Positions 8,665 through 16,536 of a DNA stretch of 64,000 bases are shown here, in pieces. The DNA comes from JANQJA01 sp965267485 (GTDB taxonomy: Bacteria; Pseudomonadota; Gammaproteobacteria; Pseudomonadales; Azotimanducaceae). Under the pieces are notes generated by a model, which was given only the letters and a program-made list of their open reading frames with translations, was not told the DNA's origin and ran no database searches. The DNA lies in NCBI GenBank assembly GCA_965267485.1, contig OZ254080.1, positions 2,542,001-2,606,000 on the forward strand, read 5' to 3'. The position numbers and the translations under genes are program-made. The number at the start of each line of letters is the position of its first letter. The stretch's first letter is position 1.

Positions 8665-9120
8665 ATGAGACTCGAACACCTCATGGATTACCACGCGGAG
8701 CTGAAGGCCGCGGTCAACGTCGGCGCCGGCCCGTTCGGCGCCCGCTCGTTCGGCGAAGTCACAGGCGGCCAGTTCTCGGGCCCGAAGCTGAAAGGCAAGC
8801 TGCTCAGCGGCGGCGGCGACTGGATACTCGTTGACGCAAACGGCGTCGGCCACGTCGACGTGCGCGCCATCTTCGAGACTGACGACGGTGCCCACGTCTA
8901 CGCGCAGTACTACGGCACGCTTCAGATGAACGAGAAGGTAATGACGGCGTTCGCCACCGGTGGCGATACCGATTTCGGCGACACCTACTTTATGGTGGCG
9001 CCCCGATTTGAAACCGGCGATGAACGCTACGCGTGGCTGAACAGCAAGGTTTGCGTCTGCGAAGGCCGCATCCGCCAGGGCGGCGTCGAGTACCGCGCCT
9101 ATACCGTCGAGAACGACTGA
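8665..9120 (+). CDS. DUF3237 family protein
   Basis: A 151-residue soluble protein of the DUF3237 beta-barrel family: MRLEHLMDYHAELKAAV, GPFGARSFGEVTGGQFSGPK, GGGDWILVDANGVGHVDVRA and TDFGDTYFMVAPRFETGD are typical. The biochemical role of the family is not established; members often sit with aromatic or lipid catabolism genes. It starts 22 bases after the selenoprotein and is probably in the same operon as the PhyH dioxygenase. The stop codon abuts the stop of the convergent PHP gene with no base between them. Confidence 0.85.
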   Translation: MRLEHLMDYHAELKAAVNVGAGPFGARSFGEVTGGQFSGPKLKGKLLSGGGDWILVDANGVGHVDVRAIFETDDGAHVYAQYYGTLQMNEKVMTAFATGGDTDFGDTYFMVAPRFETGDERYAWLNSKVCVCEGRIRQGGVEYRAYTVEND

Positions 9121-10422
9121 CTAATCGAGTACCAGCACCGCCGGCTCGCCCGGCGCCACAAGCGCGTTGGTCACAGCGAAGGTCAGGCTCGTCTCTGCAG
9201 GCTCGTCCATCAGGTACCTGAGTTCGACTTCACCGTGTGCAGGCAACTCAATCATTTGTGAGTGACTGCGCGGGTGCAGGCCACTTTCGTCACGCAGCCT
9301 GAACGGCGCATCCGACGCGTTCGCGAGCGTGACACGAATGCCGTCACGCTCGACCTTGAACGCCTTGATGTCGATGCTCGCCTTGAGCAGCGGCATCAGC
9401 ATCTCAGGGCGACCAATGAGCGTATCTTTCCAGTAGACAACCGTACGCCGCTCGAACAGCGCCGTTTTCAGTCCCTCGAGCGAATCCTCTTCGGCGAAAA
9501 CCAGCGTGACCGGGCGATGACCGCGATTGACGGCGGCTTCGGGCCGGTAGTCGGCGGCAATCAGTTCATGCACATCCGAGACGCCGATCATCACAAGGTC
9601 GTGTTCCAGCGCGAGCCGATGCGCATTCGGGTAGTAGCTACGGCCGTTGGCGATCTCGATACCCTGCAGCAGGCCATCGGCGACCGCGCTCGCGTGAAAC
9701 TCGCCGAGGGGAGCATCGACGGTCTCGAAGCTCGGGTGGTTCCAGAACAGAAAGGCGCCCTGTGCGTTCGCGGCTTCCACAACGTCGCGGGCCTCGCGCG
9801 TCACTGCATGCGCGTAGTTGGCGAGTGCGAAGTACGTGACCTGGCTGTCGAAGGGCATCCACACCTGTTTGCCGTCGTGCTCAACCTGATGGGCAGCGCG
9901 CAGAAACCCGGTCTGCTCGAAGGCGAATGTCTCGGCCGCTTCTTTGGTCTCGAACATGTGTTCTTCAAGACGGACGTGCTCTTCACGTTGCCTCACCAGC
10001 GGATTGGCGTCCTGAACGAAGACGGCGTTGATGTGTCCCGGCGCGTCCTCACGTGTGATCTCGACGCCGGGAATGACCATCAGGTCATGGCCGCGGGCGG
10101 CGCGGCTCGACTCTTCGTACGAGCGATTGCGATCTGGATGCGGGATGTCGGTGATGTGTGGCTGGTACTCGAGGTGCTCGGTCACCGCATAGGCATCGAG
10201 GCCATCACGCAACGCTTCCTTGACGCGAATTGTGGGCCACACATGTCCATCCGAAAAGACGGTATGCGTATGCAGGTCCACAACGAGGGTCTGGTAGCCC
10301 GCAGTGTCCGGAAACTCGATGGCGCGTTCTGTCTTCGGCTGCGGCGACACAGGGCCGTGGGCGAATGCGATCGCGGGCAGCATGAGCGTGAGGGTGGCAA
10401 CGATGCGTGTCGGCTTGCGCAT
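9121..10422 (-). CDS. PHP-domain phosphodiesterase, exported (Sb-PDE-like)
   Basis: About 433 residues with a cleavable signal peptide (RIVATLTLMLPAIAFAHG). The PHP metal site begins VVDLHTHTVFSDGHVWP and continues with AYAVTEHLEYQP, DLMVIPGVEITRE, LFWNHPSFE and MIGVSDVHE, which together supply the His/Asp/Glu ligands for a di- or trinuclear site. The sequence resembles the periplasmic Sb-PDE family of phosphodiesterases. The C-terminal ~90 residues form an extra beta-rich domain. ATG at 10422 has AGGAG six bases upstream; an in-frame ATG at 10452 lacks one. It lies 66 bases downstream of the exchanger gene on the same strand. Confidence 0.82.
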   Translation of the reverse strand: MRKPTRIVATLTLMLPAIAFAHGPVSPQPKTERAIEFPDTAGYQTLVVDLHTHTVFSDGHVWPTIRVKEALRDGLDAYAVTEHLEYQPHITDIPHPDRNRSYEESSRAARGHDLMVIPGVEITREDAPGHINAVFVQDANPLVRQREEHVRLEEHMFETKEAAETFAFEQTGFLRAAHQVEHDGKQVWMPFDSQVTYFALANYAHAVTREARDVVEAANAQGAFLFWNHPSFETVDAPLGEFHASAVADGLLQGIEIANGRSYYPNAHRLALEHDLVMIGVSDVHELIAADYRPEAAVNRGHRPVTLVFAEEDSLEGLKTALFERRTVVYWKDTLIGRPEMLMPLLKASIDIKAFKVERDGIRVTLANASDAPFRLRDESGLHPRSHSQMIELPAHGEVELRYLMDEPAETSLTFAVTNALVAPGEPAVLVLD

Positions 10423-10488
10423 CAGAACTCCTTGATTCAGTGTGATCGGCAAAGCGCCAATCTAGGGGAAGCGCCCGGATAAGTCGAA

Positions 10489-11802
10489 TCAGCTCGCCCC
10501 GTAAGTCGCCAGCAACACGATCAGGAACAGGAAGATGCCGGTCATGATCGTCGTGTCGAGTACACCGAGGGTATGGTCTTCCTCCAGCAACGACGTGAGC
10601 GTGTAGAACGTCGGGAACAGGAAGATCAGCAGGAAGATGCCGGTGAGCGAGAAGTCGAGAGGCAACTCCGGATGGTCCGCTACGAGATGGAAGCCGGCAA
10701 TACACAGCAGCGTGAACGGCAGCACGAGAAACATCACCTGCGTGATGCCGCCGAAGGCGTTTGCGAGTGCGATACCGAATTCCTGCCTGCGATGGGATTG
10801 CCACAGGATCACGTACTCACTCATGCCGGCAAACACGGCGAGAATGAGCGCCGTGAGCACCGGGTTGAAGTCGAGATCAGCGATCATGGTCTCGGCGAAC
10901 CGCGAGACCTGTTCGCCGCCCAGCACTGCGCCGCCAATGCCGACGGCAAAGAGCCCCGCGATCATCGCGAAGGAACTCGGCTTGACATACGCATAGACGA
11001 TATCGAGGCGCTGGTTCAGGTCGGACGGCGTCATGTCGAGGGTCTCGCGTACCTCGGCCTCCTCACGCGCATAGCCGGTCACGAGCTTGTAGAGGTAGAC
11101 CCCGAAGATCACGAGCAGCACGTCGCTGACAAAGACGAGGTCAATCGGGCTGATGCTGCTCTTGGCACCGCCGCTCGCCGTGAACGTCAGCATGACGAGG
11201 CCAAGCACAAACCCCATCGAACCACCGCCAATCAGGATCTGCGTGCCGGCCTCGGTGATCGGCGTCGGCATCACGAACTTGCCGTAGCTGTCTTTCGGCA
11301 GGAAGAACGAGTACAGGCTGAAGACAAGCGCGTTGTTGTAGATCGTGATGAGCGCAATGATGAAGGCCATCGACGGGCTGACCGGCACGACGAAGGCGAT
11401 CACGACGAGTTCCGGCAGCGTCGCGAGGATCTCGGCCACCGTGCCGGCCGTGTAGTGGTTCCATTGGAAGCGTGCGGCCAGCCGCTCGGTGGCGGTGATG
11501 AGAATCTCGCAGGCCGATTGCAGGATCACGAGGCCGGTGACGAGATGCATGCTCGCCAGCAGCCATTCCGGCAGGCCGGCAACCGTGTGCTCAATGCCAA
11601 GGCTCGTGGCAAGCAGCGCGGCAGCGACGGCAAGGCGCACCGCCCACGGCGGCAGCGCCGCGAGCTGCGACTCGTGCCCGAGATGCGCAATTGAGAGGCG
11701 GTCAGGGTCGACCCCGGTATCTCTCAGCGCATCCTCAGCGGTCTGGCTGGCCTCGGGCAGCCCCGCGCCGGCAACGGATTCGGTCTCGGTCGTGATCGTC
11801 AT
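10489..11802 (-). CDS. CaCA-superfamily cation exchanger-like membrane protein
   Basis: About 437 residues with a hydrophilic N-terminus (about 55 residues) and roughly ten membrane helices. Two alpha-repeat-like segments are visible: YTAGTVAEILATLPELVVIA in the first half and ILAVFAGMSEYVILWQS in the second, each with the buried acidic residue that binds cations in Ca2+/H+ and Na+/Ca2+ exchangers. A cytosolic loop with Glu/Asp-rich sequence (EEAEVRETLDMTPSDLN) separates the halves. Ion specificity cannot be deduced. ATG at 11802 was preferred to the in-frame start at 11829 because GGTGG precedes it. Confidence 0.75.
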   Translation of the reverse strand: MTITTETESVAGAGLPEASQTAEDALRDTGVDPDRLSIAHLGHESQLAALPPWAVRLAVAAALLATSLGIEHTVAGLPEWLLASMHLVTGLVILQSACEILITATERLAARFQWNHYTAGTVAEILATLPELVVIAFVVPVSPSMAFIIALITIYNNALVFSLYSFFLPKDSYGKFVMPTPITEAGTQILIGGGSMGFVLGLVMLTFTASGGAKSSISPIDLVFVSDVLLVIFGVYLYKLVTGYAREEAEVRETLDMTPSDLNQRLDIVYAYVKPSSFAMIAGLFAVGIGGAVLGGEQVSRFAETMIADLDFNPVLTALILAVFAGMSEYVILWQSHRRQEFGIALANAFGGITQVMFLVLPFTLLCIAGFHLVADHPELPLDFSLTGIFLLIFLFPTFYTLTSLLEEDHTLGVLDTTIMTGIFLFLIVLLATYGAS

Positions 11803-11880
11803 ACCACCATTGTAGCGGGCGAGCGGCAAACCGTATTAAGGTTATGCGCACATCAAGAGGTCCTCACGGAGACAGCCGAA

Positions 11881-12621
11881 ATGTCTGAAAGCGTTGCCAC
11901 AGCCACGAACCCCATGTCGCTCATGGGTCCTGAATCACAGGAACTGACGAATGAGCTTGCCGTGCTGACGCGCATGCTGCCCTTCGACGGTGCCAGCCTG
12001 CTCGAACTCGGCTGTGGGGGCGCCGAGAAAACTCGGCTGATCGCCAACAAGACCGGTGTTGCGCGCATCGTGGCGGCCGAGGTCGACAGCATTCAGCACG
12101 AGAAGAACCTCAAGGTCACCGACCTCGACAAGGTCTCGTTCGAGGCGTTCGGCGCCGAGGAGATCCCCTACCCCGACGACACCTTTGATATCGTCGTGAT
12201 GTTCAAATCGCTCCACCACGTGCCGCTCGACAGGCTGGATGACGCCATGGCCGAAATCCACCGCGTCCTGAAGCCTGGTGGCTACGCGTATATTTCAGAG
12301 CCGGTGTTCGATGGCGCGTTCAACCACGTAATGCGCGTGTTCCATGATGAAGAAGTTGTTCGCCGCGAGGCGTTCGGTGCTGTGGGCCGCGCCGTTGAGC
12401 GTGAATTGTTCGAACTGGCAGAGGAATACTTCTTCCGCAATCGCATCCGCTTCGAGTCGTGGCAGCAATACGAGACGAACATGTTGTCGGTGACGCATAC
12501 CGAGCACAACCTCAGCGACGAGCAGCGAGCGGAGGTCGAGCGGCGCTTCGAGGCCAACCGCTCGGACGAAGGCTATGTGTTCGACATCCCGAATCGCGTT
12601 GACCTGCTGCGGAAGGCCTAG
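11881..12621 (+). CDS. Class I SAM-dependent methyltransferase
   Basis: A 246-residue Rossmann methyltransferase. Motif I is LLELGCGGAEKTRLIA, the acidic ribose-binding position is AAEVDS, motif III/IV is YPDDTFDIVVMFKSLHHVP, and the post-motif is EIHRVLKPGGYAYISEP. These are features of the Methyltransf_11 type, which methylates small molecules or lipids. The substrate is unknown. It is divergent from the exchanger and overlaps the end of the convergent exonuclease gene by four bases. Confidence 0.85.
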   Translation: MSESVATATNPMSLMGPESQELTNELAVLTRMLPFDGASLLELGCGGAEKTRLIANKTGVARIVAAEVDSIQHEKNLKVTDLDKVSFEAFGAEEIPYPDDTFDIVVMFKSLHHVPLDRLDDAMAEIHRVLKPGGYAYISEPVFDGAFNHVMRVFHDEEVVRREAFGAVGRAVERELFELAEEYFFRNRIRFESWQQYETNMLSVTHTEHNLSDEQRAEVERRFEANRSDEGYVFDIPNRVDLLRKA

Positions 12622-13112
12622 CCCCGCAGCGTTCGCTTGTAGGTTTCCTGAATGATCACCGCGTCGAAGCTGGCGCGGTGGCGACGCAGATCCATCTCTT
12701 CGATCACACGATCCTTCGTGTCGTGCCAGTTGGCCATCTGATCTTCGGTGAGGATCATCTCGAGCGCGCTCACGTCGAATTCCATGGGCACGCCGGCGGC
12801 ATGAAAGAGCTTGCGGAGCCAGGGATGATCGACCACCCAGCCGTCGGAGTAGACCGTCTTTCCATAGAGAATCGAGTTAAGGAACTCCGCGACTTCGCGT
12901 AGCGGCTTGCCGTAGGTTTCGAGAATGTCACGGGAGACACGGTGAACCGACTCCGCTTCTTCGCTCCAGTGCGTCCAGTCCGGCGCGGGCAGGATCAGTG
13001 TGCAGAACTTTGCACCGTCGTTGAGGGCAAGCCCGATCTCGATCGGATAGCTCGTGCCGCCAAACCCTGAAGCTTCGATGTCAACGATGAGTGGTTCTGA
13101 TGGACGTGCCAT
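12618..13112 (-). CDS. DEDDh-type 3'-5' exonuclease-like protein
   Basis: A 164-residue single-domain protein with the RNase H-like exonuclease motifs: ExoI as IVDIEASGFGG (Asp11, Glu13), ExoII within KTVYSDGWVVDHPWLRKLF (Asp90 or Asp95), and ExoIII as RHRASFDA (His145, Asp150). All acidic metal ligands and the general-base His are present, so activity is plausible. The size and divergence differ from DnaQ, oligoribonuclease and RNase T. Substrate (DNA, RNA or oligonucleotides) is unknown. It is divergent from the DUF3089 lipoprotein. Confidence 0.75.
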   Translation of the reverse strand: MARPSEPLIVDIEASGFGGTSYPIEIGLALNDGAKFCTLILPAPDWTHWSEEAESVHRVSRDILETYGKPLREVAEFLNSILYGKTVYSDGWVVDHPWLRKLFHAAGVPMEFDVSALEMILTEDQMANWHDTKDRVIEEMDLRRHRASFDAVIIQETYKRTLRG

Positions 13113-13149
13113 CCGTTAATATTGCCGGTTCAACGAGGGAGTTAAAACC

Positions 13150-14337
13150 ATGAAGAAATTGTTACTTGTACTGGGCACGACGCTGCTCTTCGCGGGCTGT
13201 GCGACTGATGCGCCTGAGGAGTCCGGCGCGATGGCGGACGCTGCTGCGACGGCCGGCAGCACCGCACTCGACTACGACAATATGGACTACTGGCTGTGCC
13301 GGCCCGGACGCGATGGGGACGCCTGCGATATCGACCTGACGACGACGATTGTGGGCGCCGACGGCAGCCTCACCCGCGAGCCCTTCAGCGCCGACCCGGA
13401 TGCAGACATCGACTGTTTCTACGTGTATCCCACCGTTTCGAACGACGCGACGCCAAACAGCGATACCAACCCCGGGCCCGGTGAAACATCGGTGATCGCC
13501 GCACAGTTCGCGCGCTTCGCCGAGGTCTGCAAGCCTTACGCCCCGCTCTACCGCCAGGTGACACTTACGGCGCTGCGCGACCGGATGTCCGGCGGCAGCA
13601 TGCAGGCCGATCGTGAGATGGGCTACAACGATGTGAAGGCAGCGTGGGAGCACTACCTCGAGAACGACAACAACGGCCGTGGCGTCGTACTGGTTGGCCA
13701 CTCGCAGGGCTCCGGCGTGCTGACGCAGTTGCTTGCGGCAGAGATCGATGGCAAGCCCGTGCAGGATCGCGTGATCTCTGCGCTGCTGATCGGTACCCGC
13801 TTTGCGGTGCCGGAGGGCGACGTTGTAGGTGGCGCGCTGAAGCACATGCCGCTCTGTACGCGTGACGACGAAACCGGTTGCGTGGTGACCTTCGCGTCAT
13901 TCCGCAGCGCGGTGCCGCCACCCGCCATGAGCCTGTTTGGCCGCATGCAACAGCCGGGCATGATCGCGGCCTGCAACAATCCCGCCGATCTCGGTGGCGG
14001 CGAGGCGGAACTGCATGCCTACCTGAGCGCTGGCGGCCCCGGCGTGAGTGCCGGCAGTCAGCCCGCGTGGGCAGAAGGCAAGACCGTCGATACGCCATTC
14101 GTGAGCGTGCCGGGCCTCTTGTCGGCGCAGTGCGTCAACAACGAGCGCGGCTCCTACCTCGAAGTCACGGTCAACGGCGACCCGACGGACCCGCGCGCCG
14201 ACGATATCTCCGGCGATGTCATCACCAACGGTGAGGTTCAGGCCGGTTGGGGGCTGCACCTGATCGACGTGCACCTGGTGATGGGTGACCTGATTGGTCT
14301 GGTTGAGCGGCAGGCAGCGGCTTATCTCGCGGACTGA
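13150..14337 (+). CDS. DUF3089 family lipoprotein, alpha/beta-hydrolase fold
   Basis: A 395-residue lipoprotein: MKKLLLVLGTTLLFAGC has a lipobox with Cys17. DUF3089 features are IDCFYVYPTVSNDATPNSD, the Tyr/Arg-rich VCKPYAPLYRQVTLTAL, and VVLVGHSQGSGVLTQLLA with the GHSQG nucleophile elbow. The family is predicted to be esterases or lipases. Export to the periplasm or outer membrane is likely. ATG at 13150 is well placed for a signal peptide. The substrate is not known. Confidence 0.85.
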   Translation: MKKLLLVLGTTLLFAGCATDAPEESGAMADAAATAGSTALDYDNMDYWLCRPGRDGDACDIDLTTTIVGADGSLTREPFSADPDADIDCFYVYPTVSNDATPNSDTNPGPGETSVIAAQFARFAEVCKPYAPLYRQVTLTALRDRMSGGSMQADREMGYNDVKAAWEHYLENDNNGRGVVLVGHSQGSGVLTQLLAAEIDGKPVQDRVISALLIGTRFAVPEGDVVGGALKHMPLCTRDDETGCVVTFASFRSAVPPPAMSLFGRMQQPGMIAACNNPADLGGGEAELHAYLSAGGPGVSAGSQPAWAEGKTVDTPFVSVPGLLSAQCVNNERGSYLEVTVNGDPTDPRADDISGDVITNGEVQAGWGLHLIDVHLVMGDLIGLVERQAAAYLAD

Positions 14338-14427
14338 CAAACCGGCACATTGGTAGTACAGGCTAGCCCATTGCCGACCTCGGCACTGTCTCACAAGCTC
14401 CTGGGTGAAAATCTCCGTAAGGGGTGA

Positions 14428-14456
14428 TTGCAGCCCTCATGCATATACTGTATATT
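14428..14456 (+). promoter_or_regulatory. Predicted sigma-70 promoter of the HNH gene
   Basis: TTGCAG (14428-14433) and TATATT (14451-14456) are separated by 17 bases. The -10 lies inside the LexA box. Transcription would start near 14463, only a few bases before the ATG at 14466, which also lacks a ribosome binding site, so the message is probably leaderless (inference). Confidence 0.55.
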
Positions 14457-14465
14457 TATACAGTT
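14446..14465 (+). promoter_or_regulatory. LexA (SOS) box, near-consensus
   Basis: TACTGTATATTTATACAGTT matches the E. coli-type LexA consensus TACTGTATATATATACAGTA at 18 of 20 positions, including both CTGT and ACAG half-sites at the right spacing. It overlaps the predicted -10 and ends one base before the ATG of the HNH/DUF222 gene. LexA bound here would block RNA polymerase, so the gene should be induced by DNA damage. Confidence 0.85.
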
Positions 14466-15878
14466 ATGTTTGAGACGGCAATTCCCTCTTCAGGCGGTAC
14501 CGACGAGCACGATCTGGCGCAGGCGACCGCGATCGACAGCGCGGCGCTTGCCGACCGGATTACCCGCGCCGCGGGGCAACTCAACGCGCTGAACTACAGC
14601 TTCATCAAGATGCTCGACGCGTTCGACCAGTGCGAAGGCTGGGCTGGCGCCGGCATCAAATCGTTCGCACACTGGCTCAACTGGCAGTGCGGAATCGGCG
14701 CTGTCGAGGCACGGGAGAAAGTCAGGGTTGCCCGTGCGCTTCGCGACCTGCCGCAGATTGATGAGGCGTTTCGTACCGGTGAGGCGAGCTATACCAAGGT
14801 CCGCGCCATGACGCGCGTCGCGACGCCGGACAACGAAACGTATCTGCTCGAGATCGCACGGCACGGCACCGCGGCCCACGTTGAGCAACTCGTTCGCAAG
14901 TACCGTCGCTGCCGCTCACTCATCGAGGACGACCCACACGGCCAGCTCGACCGCCACTTTTCCTGCTTCCAGGATGAAGACGGGATGTATGTCTTCTCCG
15001 GCCGCCTGCCGGCCGACGAGGGCGAACTCGTGATGACGGCACTGCGCAAGATCATGGATCACGAGTGGCGTGCCAATCGCGAGCAGCGAACGAAAGAATG
15101 CGGCTCGCAGACGGAAAATGTTTCCGCGGAAACATTGTTCGACACATCGATGGCGACCGCGGTCACGCGAATGGCCGAACACTGTCTCTCGACTGCGCTC
15201 GATGGCGACAGCGTTGAGCTGAAAGCGGCCACCGGCGCCGAGCGCAACCAGCTCGTCGTCTTCGTCAACGTCAATGAGGCCCACCAGGACTGTCGCATCG
15301 AAGCCGGGCCCGCCCTCAACACGCTCGACGGTCACTTCATGCACCCGGCAGTCGTCCGGCGGCTGGCGTGTGATGCCTCACTCCGCCCGGTGGGCGTCGA
15401 CGATAGCGGCAACCCGCTGAGCATCGGCCGCAAGTCGCGCACGATTCCGCCGCATATCCGGCTTGCGCTACAGCAGCGGGATGGCGGCTGCCGATTCCCC
15501 GGCTGCTCGCAGCGGCGACACGTTGATGGTCATCACATTGTGCACTGGGCGGACGGCGGTGAAACGAGTCTCGATAATCTCGTGAGTCTCTGCCGCTACC
15601 ATCACACGCGGCTGCATCTGGGCAAGTATCACATTGAGATGCATGGGGGCGCACCGCAGTTCTTCGATCACCAGGGTTGCGCGCTCCCGCAGGCTCCGCC
15701 CCTGAACCAGCCCGACCACGACCTTATCCACGAGGAAGTGGCGGACGCCCAACGGCAAGCCGGTATCCACATTGATGCCGGCACCGCCGTCACGCGATGG
15801 GCTGGCGAGCAGATGGACTATTCGATGGCGATCGAGGCGCTGGCCGTGCTCGATGGGCTCGATGGGCTCGATAAATAG
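14466..15878 (+). CDS. HNH endonuclease-domain protein with DUF222 (13E12-type), SOS-controlled
   Basis: About 470 residues. Residues about 20-330 form the helical DUF222 region (AGQLNALNYSFIKMLDAFD, REKVRVARALRDLPQIDEAF). The C-terminal HNH nuclease is intact: RDGGCRFPGCSQRR gives the zinc Cys pair, VDGHHIVHWADGGETSLDN the catalytic His-His and Asn, and LCRYHHTRLH the final Cys and His. Proteins of this type are common in actinobacteria and some gammaproteobacteria and their role is unsettled; DNA cleavage during repair or recombination is likely. ATG at 14466 follows a LexA box directly. An earlier ATG at 14424 would put the operator inside the coding region. A short tandem repeat, GATGGGCTC twice, lies just before the stop. 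Confidence 0.85.
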   Translation: MFETAIPSSGGTDEHDLAQATAIDSAALADRITRAAGQLNALNYSFIKMLDAFDQCEGWAGAGIKSFAHWLNWQCGIGAVEAREKVRVARALRDLPQIDEAFRTGEASYTKVRAMTRVATPDNETYLLEIARHGTAAHVEQLVRKYRRCRSLIEDDPHGQLDRHFSCFQDEDGMYVFSGRLPADEGELVMTALRKIMDHEWRANREQRTKECGSQTENVSAETLFDTSMATAVTRMAEHCLSTALDGDSVELKAATGAERNQLVVFVNVNEAHQDCRIEAGPALNTLDGHFMHPAVVRRLACDASLRPVGVDDSGNPLSIGRKSRTIPPHIRLALQQRDGGCRFPGCSQRRHVDGHHIVHWADGGETSLDNLVSLCRYHHTRLHLGKYHIEMHGGAPQFFDHQGCALPQAPPLNQPDHDLIHEEVADAQRQAGIHIDAGTAVTRWAGEQMDYSMAIEALAVLDGLDGLDK

Positions 15879-15883
15879 TCCAT

Positions 15884-16417
15884 CTAGGACGAGGCGCTGC
15901 CGAGCAGACGATGGCGCAAGTTCATCGACACCGGCCGATCGCCGATCCACTGTTCCAGGAGTGCCATCATGAGTCCGGGGCCGGGGTCCGTGAACTGCTT
16001 GTTCCTGTTGAGCCACACCGAGGTACCCTCGCCCGGCTCATAGACGACGATAACGCGGTCGCCGGCGTCGAGCTTGCGGTAACGGGATTTGACCCGTTCG
16101 AACAGCTTTTGCGAGAGCTCCTCGTCGAGCACCCTTGCCCAGTCGTTGGGTAGCTTGCCCGGTGGCTCGCCGTGAACGTCGAGATGGAGCTCGATCGGGC
16201 CGTTGAGCTCGCGAATCTGCTCGAACGACGATACGCGTCGCGGTACGTACAGGCGGCACGTGTAGAGCTTGGCGAACAACAGGTGTCGGGTGCCCGTGCC
16301 GTTCAGCACGAGCTCGTCCATGACCTGCGGCAGCTCGGCCTGAGGCTTGCCCTGCCATCCCTCTGCGGCCGCGCCCATCGCCAGCGTCAGCAGCACCACG
16401 CACCAGAATATTCTCAT
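15884..16417 (-). CDS. Chalcone isomerase-like periplasmic protein
   Basis: About 177 residues with a signal peptide (MRIFWCVVLLTLAMGAAAEG). The mature part resembles the bacterial chalcone-isomerase-like family: ELVLNGTGTRHLLFAKLYTC, LYVPRRVSSFEQI, GPIELHLDV, and WIGDRPVSMNLRHRLLG at the C-terminus. The bacterial members are not flavonoid isomerases with proven activity; a fatty-acid-binding role has been suggested. ATG at 16417 puts the signal peptide at the N-terminus; the longer frame to 16498 has no supporting feature. It is tail-to-tail with the HNH gene (5-base gap) and divergent from a penicillin acylase. Confidence 0.78.
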   Translation of the reverse strand: MRIFWCVVLLTLAMGAAAEGWQGKPQAELPQVMDELVLNGTGTRHLLFAKLYTCRLYVPRRVSSFEQIRELNGPIELHLDVHGEPPGKLPNDWARVLDEELSQKLFERVKSRYRKLDAGDRVIVVYEPGEGTSVWLNRNKQFTDPGPGLMMALLEQWIGDRPVSMNLRHRLLGSASS

Positions 16418-16536
16418 TGGCTTTATTGTCTTGAAGCACGGTCGAAAAGTCGAATGCCGTTGCGGTGCTTCGGTTTGACTCCCGTAGCGCGCGCACATAA
16501 CTTCGGGTCACGGTTGAAGTCGCACAAGGGGGAATC

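Noticed and set aside
10573..11694. 373-residue plus-strand open frame
   Set aside because: Antisense to the CaCA-type exchanger; composition is Arg/Glu/His-rich without domains.
15855..15875. GATGGGCTC tandem duplication as a mobile-element scar
   Set aside because: Two copies of nine bases inside the C-terminal codons fit simple slippage; no element is adjacent.
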